Assembly: GCF_024362785.1 (NCBI RefSeq)
Contig: NZ_CP093301.1
Span: 1,302,001-1,366,000, forward strand
Length of the DNA stretch: 64,000 nt
Direction of reading: 5' to 3'
From: Evansella sp. LMS18
GTDB taxonomy: Bacteria > Bacillota > Bacilli > Bacillales > Salisediminibacteriaceae
The position numbers were made by a program, and so were the translations under genes. A model generated the notes under the pieces. The model did not search any database, had not been told where the DNA came from, and saw nothing but the letters and a program-made list of their open reading frames with translations. Below are positions 8,387 to 17,483 of this stretch, in pieces (position 1 is the stretch's first letter; the number at the start of each line of letters is the position of its first letter).

Positions 8387-9319
8387 ATGAAAAGGATCCT
8401 TTTAAACCTTATTTTTACCAGTTCTCTCATTTTACTCATACTGGGAGTTGCGAAAACTTTCTACGGGGAATTTGAGAAAGTACTCGCTTCTGAAGAAGAG
8501 CTGTTTCCTCCCGAAATGGCTTTCCCCATCGCCGAGTGCCAGCAATGGGCCGATGAAGCGAGAGATTTCCATCCAGAGGAAGGGGAATACGCGAGCCGGG
8601 TGGCAGTGCTCTTGTACCACAGAATTATTTCAGACGAGGAAATCACAGAGAATCACTATAATGAATCAGGTGAACTGTATCCAACTATTGTTCTGGAATC
8701 GGAATTTAAACAACAAATGGATTATCTCCAGGAAAATAATTATACTGTATTAAATTCAATGGAACTGGAGCAATTCCTTAAAAGCAGGATGGATGTCCCG
8801 GAAAATAGTATAGTCATTACTTTTGATGACGGGTTTAAAGATACAGCGGTCACTGCTTATCCTATACTTAAAGAAAAAGGTTTCACTGCGGTTAATTTCT
8901 TGATCACAAGCTCAATTACTGAAATAGACCAACGCTACGATAGTTCTGCTTCTCAATATTTAAGCTTAGCTGATCTTAAAAAAACGTGCGATGTCTTTGA
9001 ATTTCAAAGCCACACCTATAATTTCCATCAGCTTACTAAAGAGGGAGAAGCATTTTTGCAGGCTGAACCAATGTCAGAGGCCCGAAAGGACATTTCTGCA
9101 AGCCTGGTTAATCTTTCCGATCGGAACAGGTCCTTTGCCTATCCATACGGAGTTTATGCCGATAGGACAGATGAGCTGTTAGAAGAGCTAGGATTTGATA
9201 TGGCATTTACGACCGAACAAAGAGCAGCATCTCCCGGTGAAATAATGTTTAAGATTCCGAGAATTGAAGTATTTCCACATACCACTTTGGAAGAATTCAG
9301 GGAGTTAATTGGGAAGTGA
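8387..9319 (+). CDS. Exported polysaccharide deacetylase, PgaB/IcaB-like
   Basis: This 310-aa protein has an N-terminal anchor (residues 4-22) and a CE4 NodB-type domain. Motifs: VAVLLYHRI, the metal-binding ITFDDGFKD, SHTYNFH with the two metal-binding His positions, and FAYPYG. It would partially de-N-acetylate an extracellular glycan. The tight linkage to a GT2 synthase resembles pga/ica biofilm operons. The GH16 enzyme in place of a hexosaminidase is unusual. Confidence 0.85.
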   Translation: MKRILLNLIFTSSLILLILGVAKTFYGEFEKVLASEEELFPPEMAFPIAECQQWADEARDFHPEEGEYASRVAVLLYHRIISDEEITENHYNESGELYPTIVLESEFKQQMDYLQENNYTVLNSMELEQFLKSRMDVPENSIVITFDDGFKDTAVTAYPILKEKGFTAVNFLITSSITEIDQRYDSSASQYLSLADLKKTCDVFEFQSHTYNFHQLTKEGEAFLQAEPMSEARKDISASLVNLSDRNRSFAYPYGVYADRTDELLEELGFDMAFTTEQRAASPGEIMFKIPRIEVFPHTTLEEFRELIGK

Positions 9320-9422
9320 AGATAAAAGATTAAGTTTTCTGAAAATAGACCCCCACACCTCCGTGCTTTATAGCGAATCTATTAAGGAGTTTGTAAATTT
9401 TCATTAAAGGGAGTGAGCTGTT

Positions 9423-10397
9423 TTGCAGAAAAGGGTTGTTGCAAGTATTCTGGCGCTTATTTTACTTATTGTTACTTTCGGGGGTGTTTCGGCTCAGACA
9501 GTCACGTATCATCCTTCCCTCGTACATAAGCCTGGTGCAATGGCTTATGAGCATACGAAATATTTATCACAGGAAATCGGGCGCCGTGTTGCCGGTACAG
9601 CAGCTGAAAGGGAAGCAGAGGAATATGTCAGAAGCCAGTTTGAGAGAATGAGTTTCGAAACAGAAGTGCAGGAGTTCAGCTATGTAAGACGAGGAACTAC
9701 AACAGAGTCTTCTAACGTAATCGCCTATAAGCCAGGACGTTCAAGCGAGCAGCTTATTGTCGGTGCTCATTATGATTCTGTAAACGTTGGCCTTGGCGCG
9801 GACGACAATGCTTCCGGTGTAGCTGTCATGATGGAAGTGGCAGAAAAGCTCCACAAAGTAAGCACGCCTTACTCCATCGTTTTCATCGCTTTTGGAGCTG
9901 AAGAAGTCGGCCTGCAAGGTTCTAACTACTATGCTAACAATATGACAGAGGATGAAATTAGTAATACTGTAGGGATGATCAACCTGGACAGCCTCATTGC
10001 CGGTGATTATATGTATATGCATGGCAGTGAAGGGGAAGATGGTTTTATCAGGGACCAGGCACTGAATATCGCTGATAAAAAGAAGCTCGATATTAGAATA
10101 AATCCTGGCTTAAATCCTCGATATCCTGAGGGAACGACCGGTGACTGGAGCGACCATGCACCGTTTAAGAGGCTTGGGATTCCATACGGTTACATGGAAG
10201 CAACAAACTGGGAAATCGGTGCTCTCGACGGATATGATCAAACGGAAAAACATGGGGGCATCTGGCATACAAACATGGACACCCTGGAGTTTATCGAACG
10301 TGAATTTCCAGGAAGAGTGGAAAAACACCTTTCCAGCTACAGTATTCTGCTTACCGACCTGCTCAAATTTATGAATAAAACGAGCACAGCGAAATAA
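9423..10397 (+). CDS. Secreted M28-family aminopeptidase
   Basis: This 324-aa protein starts at TTG (AAAGGGAGTGAG upstream) and has a signal peptide ending near VSAQT. The M28 zinc site is present: GAHYDSV, GADDNASG, the catalytic EE pair in AFGAEEVGLQGS, the Asp of NLDSLIAGDY, and GDWSDHAPFKRLGIP near the C terminus. It should release N-terminal residues from peptides outside the cell. A terminator follows directly. Confidence 0.9.
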   Translation: MQKRVVASILALILLIVTFGGVSAQTVTYHPSLVHKPGAMAYEHTKYLSQEIGRRVAGTAAEREAEEYVRSQFERMSFETEVQEFSYVRRGTTTESSNVIAYKPGRSSEQLIVGAHYDSVNVGLGADDNASGVAVMMEVAEKLHKVSTPYSIVFIAFGAEEVGLQGSNYYANNMTEDEISNTVGMINLDSLIAGDYMYMHGSEGEDGFIRDQALNIADKKKLDIRINPGLNPRYPEGTTGDWSDHAPFKRLGIPYGYMEATNWEIGALDGYDQTEKHGGIWHTNMDTLEFIEREFPGRVEKHLSSYSILLTDLLKFMNKTSTAK

Positions 10398-10398
10398 G

Positions 10399-10440
10399 GA
10401 AAACCCCTGCGGGAAGACATCTGCCCTGCAGGGGTTTTCA
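10399..10440 (+). terminator. Terminator after M28 gene
   Basis: AAAACCCCTGC pairs with GCAGGGGTTTT around a 16-nt loop. It overlaps the last bases of the broken GGDEF gene on the other strand. Confidence 0.8.
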
Positions 10441-12480
10441 GTAACGGCTCTGGCAGGCGGAATTGTAGAAGGCACAACCATTTTTTCCTGCTTCCTTCGC
10501 CTTATATAAGGCTTTGTCGGCATTCTTTATTAGTCCCTGGCAGTCAGCCCATCATGAGGATAGACGGCGACCCCAATACTGGAAGTCACCTGCCAGCTCG
10601 TCCCTCCATGCTGCCACGGCTTCCTTGTAAAATCCAGGATTCTTTCTATTTTTTTCCTCTATTTCACTCTGGCTCTGTGTTCCCTGCAGGAGGATATTAA
10701 ATTCATCTCCCCCAATCCTTGCAACCGTATCCCCATCATCAATACTTTCTTTCAGAAGTTCGGCAAGCGACTGAAGATACAGGTCCCCGGCATCATGGCC
10801 CAGTTCATCATTAATTGGCTTAAAGTTATCACAGTCAAGATACAGGATTGCAAGCTGACTATTGTTATCGTCAGCTTCCTTCATCGCATGCTCCAGTTTT
10901 TCCTTGAACAGGCTTCTGTTTGGAAGGCCGGTCAACTGATCGAAAAAAGCCATTTGGTGGATTTTCAGCTGATATTGCTTCTTCTCAGTTATTTCTTCTC
11001 CCACAAGCAATACTTTTTCAGTTTCCCCGTTCAAATTATTTATAGAAATAAGGTCTACGTTGAGCCAGACCCAGCCTCCATCGGCGTGTCTCACTTCCGC
11101 TTCCATAGACTGGTGGCCGCCAGAACGGCAAACTTCCCGGAAGTTCTCCTGAAATTCCTCTTTGCAAAGAGGATGAATGCATTCGCCTATTCTATGCTCT
11201 TTAAGGGCTTCAATTTCATAGCCAAGAACCCGTTTATGGGAAGGAGAGATATAGAGAAAGGCTCCATTTATATCTGTCAGTTCGATAAGGTCAGTCGCAT
11301 TGTCTGCAATAAGCCTGTACCTTTCCTCACTGTCTCTCAGCGCTCTCTCCATCCTCTTCCGCTCTGATATATCCCGTATGGAAGAATGAATAGCCCGTTT
11401 TCCCCTGTCCTCAATAGCGATTCGGGAGACTTCCACGTCTACTTCATTTCCATCGAAGGTAAGAATTTTTTCTTCGAAGAGGTTTTGTTTTTTTTCATTT
11501 TCTTCAAGGTCAAGAATATGTTTTTTTACCTCTTTTCTCATACAGATTGGATGAAAATCGTATACTGATTTTCCAATGAGACTGCTTAAACCGGGAGCAT
11601 CCAGTAATTTTATCGCTGCCTCATTCGCGTAATCTATGAATCCTTCACTGTAGATCAGGATAGCTTCTGGGGAGTGATTGATGAGGCGGCTGAATCTTTC
11701 CTCACTTTCCCTGATAGCCCGGAGCATCCGCTTCTCTTTGGTCACATCTTTCGCTATCCCATAAATACCGACGACTTCTCCGTTTACTTTAACAGGAAGG
11801 TTAATAATGGAGCAGTCAATTTCGTGCTTGTTTTGATGAATGAGCGTTGTTTCATATTCCAGTGCTTCTCCATTTTTCGCCCTGGAAAATTTCCCTTGAA
11901 GCTTTTCCAGTTCATCTGTGTGTACGAAGGGGGCGAATGGCCGCTGCAACAAGTCCTCAGCCTCGTAACCTATAAGACTTTCAGCTGCTTTATTTACGCT
12001 TTGCAGCCGTCCCTCCATGTCGAGGAGAAAAACTGCAGAGGAATTATACTCAAAAAGTGACTGATATTTCTGTTCACTTTCCTGGAGCTTCTCTTCGGCT
12101 CTCTTCCGTTTAGTAATGTCTCTTGTCACAGACAGGATTTGCCGAACCCTTCCTTTATCGTCATATATAGGAGTGAAGGCAGATTCACCAATCATGCCGT
12201 TTTTTCCTCCATATTCGAATACTGCCTCTTCCCCTGACTTAGCCACTTTCCCATATTGCTGGTTCAACACCCTGGACTGCGGTTCCGGCATGACATCTTC
12301 TATCAGTAAACCGATAACACTTCTTGTGAAACCCGCCTGGTTTTCCGCGGCTTTGTTAACAGCCAGGTATCTGAAAGCAGTTCCTCCATTTTCCACTTCC
12401 ATGACAAAAATAGCATCAGACATGTAATTAATGAAGGTTATAAATTCCTCTCTGTTATCCTCAAATAAATTCTTAAGCAC
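10438..12480 (-). pseudogene. Multi-PAS diguanylate cyclase, GGDEF domain broken by two frameshifts
   Basis: The reading frame starts at GTG 12480 behind GGAGAGGAGGGG. It encodes four PAS/PAC sensor units (about residues 5-125, 135-255, 260-380, 385-505) and a GGDEF domain with an intact active-site GGDEF. About 17 residues later, at a run of seven T (10649-10655), the frame shifts and the normal sequence would continue in another frame (KIERILDFTRKPW through SSIGVAVYPHDG). A second shift near 10533-10537 is needed to reach the expected NADKALYKAKEAGKNG end, which stops at 10438. Without repair the product ends at 10552 with a wrong tail and no C-terminal half of the cyclase. Sequencing error in the homopolymer is possible for the first site; two independent lesions favour a decaying gene. 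No EAL domain is present. Confidence 0.75.
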
Positions 12481-12600
12481 GTAAATTCCCCTCCTCTCCT
12501 TCAGCCCCTGCATTCATAGATGTGCCGGAAAAAATCACAAAATCGTGCGGGGTCTGGCCCCGTACTTATCAAAAAAAACTGGACAAAACAATCATGCCCT

Positions 12601-13103
12601 CGTTCGGAGCAAGCGCTCTACTCAGGGAACGAATATGCTCCTTTCGTTCCCTCGCTCGGAGCAAGTGCACTACTCAGGGAACGAATACGCCTCTTTCATT
12701 CCCTCGTTCGGAGCAAGCGCTCTACTCAGGGAACGAATACGCCCCTTTCGTTCCCACGTTCGGAGTAACGCCATTACTCAGGGAACGAATACGATCCTTT
12801 CGTTCCCTCGTTCGGAGCAAGTGCCCCACTCTGGGAACGAATACGATCCTTTCGTTCCCTCGCACGGAGCATGCGCACTGCTCAGGGAACGAATACGATC
12901 CTTTCGTTCCCTCGCTCGGAGCAAGCGCTCTACTCAGGGAACGAATATGCTCCTTTCGTTCCCTCGCACGGAGCATGCGCACTGCTCAGGGAACGAATAC
13001 GATCCTTTTGTTCCCTCGCACGGAGCATGCGCACTGCTCAGAGAACGAATACACCCCTTTCGTTCCCTCGCTCGGAGCAAGCGCTCTACTCAGGGAACGA
13101 AGC
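12601..13103. repeat. 52-bp tandem repeat array A (9.7 units)
   Basis: Units begin at 12601 and every 52 bp after that up to 13069, with no change of period. Each starts CGTTCGGAGCAAGCG or similar and contains GGGAACGAA and TTCGTTCCC as an inverted repeat around 8 bp, so every unit can form a hairpin. A second small inverted pair GAGC/GCTC lies in the first half. Units differ by 2-10 bases. Units 1 and 7, and units 6 and 8, are almost identical, which suggests past unit exchange. Confidence 0.95.
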
Positions 13104-13144
13104 GACTTTCGCTCACGAATTAGCTGTTTCTTTCTCTGCCAGTT

Positions 13145-13203
13145 TAGCTTCGAAGAATATCCGTCGAAACAAATCGACGCATTGGCTGAGAGGTAACGCT
13201 CTT
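13145..13203. repeat. Dispersed CGTCGA-palindrome repeat, copy 1
   Basis: The segment TAGCTTCGAAGAATATCC then CGTCGA-AACAAA-TCGACG then ATTGG matches 35509-35567 at roughly 40 of 58 positions. The core is a perfect 6-bp inverted repeat. It lies just downstream of array A. Confidence 0.6.
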
Positions 13204-13377
13204 TGAAGCATTGCCCTAGGCAAAGAAAACACTACTTAATCGAACGAAGTGAAGATTCAGCAGATGTTGCACTTGTACCCTTGCGGTGAAAGCGGCTGTC
13301 CAGAGGGCAAAACCAGCCTTATAATAACTCAGTTTCGTTAACTTAATGGTATTAGGTCGCAGCCCCGTAACTGGCAT

Positions 13378-14421
13378 TTAAATTGCAGAGAGAAGATAGT
13401 GATAGAGCAGTTTTGTTGTATTGTCTATGGAATCCGTATGGGTTCTTTCATAAGCGTGAGACGAATCAATACCTGGTCCGACAAGGCCGTGGACAATATC
13501 ATGGCCCGACCTTATTGCCGCACTGGCATCTGAGCCATAATAAGGATAAATATCCAGCTTATAATCTATCCCATTGTCTTTAGCCAGTTGGACGAGCTTT
13601 TTTCGGAAAGCGTAATTATACGGGCCGCTCGCATCCTTTACACAGATGGAAACGGTATACTCGTCTGTTGACTGCCCGTCGCCCATCGCTCCCATATCCA
13701 CCGCCAGATATTCCACTGTCTCAGGGGTTATATTCGAGTTGCCTCCGTAGCCGATTTCTTCATTATTCGAAATAAGGAAATGTGTGGTATATGGCAGCTC
13801 AATACCCTCCTCTTTAATCTGGCGGATAAGCTGCAGCAGAATGCCCACACTGGCTTTATCATCAAGATGGCGGGATTTGATATACCCGTTCTCCAGCACC
13901 TCTGCTCTCGGATCAAAAGAGACAAAATCCCCCACTTCAATGCCGAGCGCCCTTACTTCCTCTGCACTATGTACTTTTTCGTCAATCCTGACTTCCATAT
14001 TATCCTGGTTCCGTTCCGCTTTCCCTGCATCCTTGTATACATGGACAGAAGTCTGGTGCATCAAAATCGTTCCAGTAAACTTTTCTCCAGCTGACGTTTC
14101 AATCTCACAATACTCTCCTTCTACAGAGTTGTACTTAAAACCTCCAATAAGATCCAGTTTCAGCCTGCCGCTCGGTTTTATTTCTTTTACCATCGCCCCT
14201 AAAGTATCAACATGGGCTGTGAGCATCCGGTGGTTGTTCTCGTCCTTTCCCGGTAAAACCGCAATAAGCCCGCCTTTTCGGTTACGCTTTGTTTCCACAT
14301 CAAGTTCCGACAAAAAGTTTTCCACGAAGGTAATTACTTCCTCTGTATTACCCGAAGGACTCGGAATGGATACAAGTTCTTTTATTAATTGTACCGTTTC
14401 TTTCGTATCTGGATATGACAA
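13378..14421 (-). CDS. M42-family metallopeptidase
   Basis: The protein is 347 aa from TTG 14421, chosen because GGAGGAG lies 6 nt upstream; a TTG 15 bp earlier would be inside that site. Motifs of the M42/FrvX group are TAHVDTLG, RHLDDKASV, SNNEEIGYGG (catalytic and zinc Glu), AVDMGAMG and a late THTDSIDN His. Cytoplasmic tetrahedral aminopeptidases of this type degrade peptides; some were annotated as endoglucanase M. A dispersed hairpin element begins 20 bp upstream of the start. Confidence 0.85.
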   Translation of the reverse strand: MSYPDTKETVQLIKELVSIPSPSGNTEEVITFVENFLSELDVETKRNRKGGLIAVLPGKDENNHRMLTAHVDTLGAMVKEIKPSGRLKLDLIGGFKYNSVEGEYCEIETSAGEKFTGTILMHQTSVHVYKDAGKAERNQDNMEVRIDEKVHSAEEVRALGIEVGDFVSFDPRAEVLENGYIKSRHLDDKASVGILLQLIRQIKEEGIELPYTTHFLISNNEEIGYGGNSNITPETVEYLAVDMGAMGDGQSTDEYTVSICVKDASGPYNYAFRKKLVQLAKDNGIDYKLDIYPYYGSDASAAIRSGHDIVHGLVGPGIDSSHAYERTHTDSIDNTTKLLYHYLLSAI

Positions 14422-14440
14422 GCTAATCTCCTCCAATTAT

Positions 14441-14597
14441 AAAGTGAACCTTCAATCAGTGGGGGTTTTATTCATCCCCACTGATTGTTAGTTGAACCAA
14501 TCGGGATGTTAGCGTCCGTTACCTCACGCATAAAGAACATCTTCGCTTCCACTCATGTTTTGAGACGGGAGTTTTACGGACGGTTACATCGGGATAA
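14441..14597 (+). repeat. 155-bp dispersed hairpin element, copy 1
   Basis: It starts AAAGTGAACCTTCAATCAG and ends CATCGGGATAAA. Hairpin I pairs CAATCAGTGGGG with CCCCACTGATTG (12 bp, no mismatch). Hairpin II joins GCGTCCGT with ACGGACG across about 60 nt. Copies 2 and 3 are at 16288 and 37412. This copy lies between the divergent M42 and YihY genes. Confidence 0.9.
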
Positions 14598-14908
14598 AAA
14601 TAGCATTTTTTCTATTATATCTTCTTAAACAGATTTAATTGAACACTTTGAATGTGTTTGTAAGGAAAACTATTAATTCAAAGGACACAACTAACAAATT
14701 CAGGTATTGATTTAGGGTTTTCCCAACTAATAATTATAGTATATTTCCATTAAATTGGAAACTAACTTTCCAGATTTTTAACTCCCCTCCACAAAAACAC
14801 TGTTTTTCAAATTAGCAGATTAAGATGAAATTTCCCAGAATAGCCAATTTGTATTAGCAGAAAATCACAAATACCATAGTAACTACATTGCTGAAGGGGT
14901 GTAAAGTT

Positions 14909-14933
14909 GGATTGATGGATTGATGGATTGATG
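14909..14933. repeat. 8-bp tandem microrepeat
   Basis: GATTGATG occurs three times in a row and is a possible replication-slippage site. No function is apparent. Confidence 0.7.
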
Positions 14934-15178
14934 GTTGAATTTGCCGCCGTTGTATTCCCCTTAAACAGCAGGCTGGTCTGGAAACAACAGCCTATAATCA
15001 AAAAATGGCTGCAAGATATGCGGTAGTCGATGCCTTGCGCCATACTGTGGAAACAACACAAGCCCCCTCCTGTCCCCCTTAAATCCCTGCCGTTTTTTCT
15101 GCTCTGTCTGACTTATGTGATTAATCATTACTATTTGAGGGGATATACATATAGATTAAAAGTCAGGGAGGCAAAGAC

Positions 15179-16228
15179 ATGAACAAAGCAGTTCGTTATG
15201 TAAAAGCATTGATAAAAGAGTTTCAAAATGATAGTGTCCCCCTTCTTGGAGCTGCGCAGGCCTATTATTATTTACTGGCATTAATACCTCTGCTAATTTT
15301 AATTATATCCATTGTGCCTTACTTAAATATTGATCCTCAAAGAGCGATGGAACTGGTAAACAGCGCTGTCCCTGAAGAGGTAGCTAATTTATTCGAGGAC
15401 CAGATTTACGATATTGTCACAGAACAAAGAGGCGGTCTTCTGACTATCGGGATCCTCGGTACTCTCTGGTCAGCATCCACAGGGATGAATGCGTTTATGA
15501 AGGCGCAGAACCGGGCTTATAACGTAGAAAGCGACCGGCCGTTCCTCAAAGCGAGACTGGTCTCCATGGCGTTAACGCTTGGAATGATTATTGCTTTAGT
15601 AATAGCACTCGTTCTCCCAATCTTCGGGGATGTCATCATTGATGGGATAAACGCAGTGGTGCCTGTGCCGGAGCAAATGGAGTTTTTACTGCATGTCCTT
15701 CGCTGGACCATTAGTTTCGTAGTTATCGCAGCGATTATGTCTGCACTGTATCACTTCGCACCCAATAAAAAAGTTCCTTTTAAGCTGGCGATACCAGGAG
15801 CTGTTTTCGCTACTCTCGCCTGGCAAGTTGTTTCCTTTGGTTTTTCGATTTATGTAAGCAACTTCGGAAACTACAACGAGACGTACGGAAGCCTTGGAGG
15901 CATCATTGTTCTGATGCTCTGGCTGTTTATTATAGGTATTATCCTTGTTACAGGGGCAGAAATTAATGCTGTTCTTTACCGAAGAAAAATGGGTCTCCCT
16001 CTGTCTAAAGTTGATGAAGAGGTGGAAGGAGAAACGGTACTGAAGGCAAATGATAAAAATTCAGATGAGGATAAGCAAAAGAAGAAGCAAGAAGCATATG
16101 GTTCATCCACAAAAAGAGAAAATTACAAAAACAGAATCAAACAGCAGCACAACGAACGAAGAGTCAGCAGCAGGAATCAGGACAGGAAATTAAACGTTCC
16201 CGGGAGGAACCATGACACCTCTGTTTAA
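15179..16228 (+). CDS. YihY/BrkB-family membrane protein
   Basis: The 349-aa protein has six TM segments within residues 25-265 and typical family blocks: AAQAYYYLLALIPLLI, GTLWSASTGMNAFMKAQNRAY, and GSLGGIIVLMLWLFI near the last helix. The family was once called ribonuclease BN; its present role is unclear, with suggested parts in envelope function or transport. Residues 280-349 are a very basic, hydrophilic tail (many K, R, N, Q) that is longer than usual. Its ribosome site is AGGGAGG. Copy 2 of the dispersed hairpin element lies about 60 bp after the stop. Confidence 0.85.
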   Translation: MNKAVRYVKALIKEFQNDSVPLLGAAQAYYYLLALIPLLILIISIVPYLNIDPQRAMELVNSAVPEEVANLFEDQIYDIVTEQRGGLLTIGILGTLWSASTGMNAFMKAQNRAYNVESDRPFLKARLVSMALTLGMIIALVIALVLPIFGDVIIDGINAVVPVPEQMEFLLHVLRWTISFVVIAAIMSALYHFAPNKKVPFKLAIPGAVFATLAWQVVSFGFSIYVSNFGNYNETYGSLGGIIVLMLWLFIIGIILVTGAEINAVLYRRKMGLPLSKVDEEVEGETVLKANDKNSDEDKQKKKQEAYGSSTKRENYKNRIKQQHNERRVSSRNQDRKLNVPGRNHDTSV

Positions 16229-16287
16229 ATTGCTCACTCCCCTTAAATGTCTGTTCCTTAAGTAGGTAATCACTAAAAGTAAAATAA

Positions 16288-16445
16288 AGTGAACCTTCAA
16301 TCAGTGGTGGGAGTTATTCATCCCCCACTGATTGTTAGTTGAACCAATCGGGAGGTTAGCGTCCGTTATCTCACGCATAAAGAACATCTTCGCTTACACT
16401 CCTGTTTTGAGGCGGGAGGTTTACGGACGTTTACATCGGATAAAC
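16288..16445 (+). repeat. 155-bp dispersed hairpin element, copy 2
   Basis: It aligns with copy 1 over its full length at well over 85 percent by eye. Hairpin I is CAATCAGTGG paired with CCACTGATTG, with one bulged T and three further G-C pairs. It lies in the 3' untranslated region of the YihY gene, which has no other obvious terminator. Confidence 0.9.
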
Positions 16446-16657
16446 GGATATTTTCCGTTTAAATACAGATTGCAGCCCATTCGGTGGGATTTAAGGGGAG
16501 GTTTTCCGGTTATGTATCTTAAAATTACCCATTTTCGTATATTTCGAGTTAATAGGCGGAATCTCTCCGTCTATTAAACCGATTTTTTATAATAGTTACG
16601 AATTAAACGTAATAATTCCGTCTATTTATTGGATCGGATGCTTATTCTGAACCCCTG

Positions 16658-16747
16658 GACGCTCTTGCACTACTTGAGTGGACGGTCAACTCACTTTCAA
16701 GGGATGCAAGACGCTCTTGCACTACTTGAATGGTAGGTCAAATCCCA
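16658..16747. repeat. 52-bp repeat, two units (locus D)
   Basis: GACGCTCTTGCACTACTTGA occurs at 16658 and again at 16710, exactly 52 bp later, followed in both by TGG..GGTCAA. The GGACGCTC core also occurs in the 26.5- and 39.4-kb arrays. Confidence 0.75.
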
Positions 16748-16923
16748 AGATAAAAAGGCACTCGATAATGTGCCCCTTTAATTAAAGGGCCCTCCTCCAA
16801 TTCCATTTTTTCAATATTTCCACACAAATTTTGTCAAAAAAACATAATATTCATGATATGAAATTGTCACTGCAGGGTATACCTTATCTGAAAATAATTT
16901 TAACAAACAAGGAGTTGTATCCG

Positions 16924-17157
16924 TTGACTGAGAGGTATAAGCTTTTTTTCACTTTTACAAATGGCGAGCAGGAAACAGCATATTTCACGGAAAATCCAAG
17001 TCACAGGGTAAATGACTGGCTTGAGCGGGAAAAAAATCAGTGGATCCGCCTGGAAAAGGCAATAATCAATCTGCATAATGTCAACATGATCCGCCTGGCT
17101 AAAGTAAAAGTCAGTGATAATTCAGAGGACGATGACGAAATAATTGAGTGGATTTAA
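16924..17157 (+). CDS. Small acidic protein of unknown function
   Basis: This predicts a 77-aa product starting LTERYKLFF with TTG at 16924, because AAGGAG lies 9 nt upstream. A longer frame from TTG 16831 has no ribosome site and its added sequence has no coding character. The centre is mixed alpha/beta and the C terminus acidic (SEDDDEIIEWI). No family was recognised and there is no signal peptide or TM helix. Confidence 0.55.
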   Translation: MTERYKLFFTFTNGEQETAYFTENPSHRVNDWLEREKNQWIRLEKAIINLHNVNMIRLAKVKVSDNSEDDDEIIEWI

Positions 17158-17167
17158 CAATCGTTAA

Positions 17168-17237
17168 GTAAGCCGTCAGTTTGCAGGGACTTCCTTTTTA
17201 ATGGGAGGCACCCCAGCTCTTGCGGCTTGCTTTTTTA
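17168..17237 (+). terminator. Long stem terminator or small structured RNA
   Basis: AAGCCG (17168-17173) can pair with CGGCTT (17223-17228), followed by GCTTTTTTAG. The enclosed segment GGGACTTCC...GGGAGGCACCCC can fold further. It lies directly after the 77-aa gene. Confidence 0.4.
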
Positions 17238-17254
17238 GTTCCTGCCGCTTTACC

Positions 17255-17356
17255 TTAAACGGCAAGCCACACAAAAAACAGGATAATTCCCCATAATGGA
17301 ATACTAAGAACGGAAGCCCAAATAAGCCCGATAAAAAAATCAAGTTCACTTTTCAT
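17255..17356 (-). CDS. 33-aa single-pass membrane peptide
   Basis: The frame reads MKSELDFFIGLIWASVLSIP and continues with LWGIILFFVWLAV: a short charged head, then about 25 hydrophobic residues. The ATG has GGAAGG about 10 nt upstream. The product resembles other very small Bacillus membrane peptides in layout, but I cannot place it in a family. It lies between two terminator hairpins, so it would be its own transcript. Confidence 0.5.
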   Translation of the reverse strand: MKSELDFFIGLIWASVLSIPLWGIILFFVWLAV

Positions 17357-17420
17357 AGCCACCACTTCCTTCCTTTTTTAAGAAGTGTTGGCAAGTGCCT
17401 TCCAGTTTAAACTATGAAAA

Positions 17421-17476
17421 GGAAAAAACCTGCCCACTGGTACGGTAAAAGAACCATACCAGGAGCAGGCTTTTCA
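17421..17476 (-). terminator. Terminator after LVIVD gene 1
   Basis: On the minus strand CCTGC..CTGGTATGGT pairs with ACCGTACCAG..GCAGG and is followed by TTTTTTCC. Confidence 0.8.
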
Positions 17477-17483
17477 TCAGAAA

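Larger units (their letters stand above)
12481..13377. other. Intergenic region dominated by a tandem array
   Basis: No gene is supported. Open frames through the array arise because 52-bp units are repeated and lack stops in several frames. The 3' part (13104-13377) holds a copy of a dispersed palindromic sequence and no recognisable gene. Confidence 0.7.
14422..15178. other. Intergenic region with dispersed element and 8-bp microrepeat
   Basis: It contains the 155-bp dispersed element (copy 1) and three tandem GATTGATG units near 14909-14933. The rest is AT-rich. A minus-strand frame at 14807-15061 lacks a ribosome site and coding character, so no gene is called. Confidence 0.6.
16229..16923. 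other. Intergenic region with two repeat types
   Basis: It holds copy 2 of the 155-bp element and a two-unit 52-bp repeat. No gene is visible. The last part is AT-rich and probably carries the promoter of the 77-aa gene. Confidence 0.6.

Noticed and set aside
12601-13103. Tandem array as a CRISPR array
   Set aside because: Units are contiguous 52-bp repeats with variation spread over the whole unit. There is no constant repeat alternating with unrelated spacers and no cas gene in the window.
12520-13206. Several overlapping open frames of 82-224 aa
   Set aside because: They are translations of the 52-bp repeats in different frames, with no single supported ribosome site or family; the same applies to frames at 26066-26597 and 39270-39765.
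14807-15061. Minus-strand frame of 84 aa
   Set aside because: It covers the GATTGATG microrepeat, has no ribosome site and no coding character.
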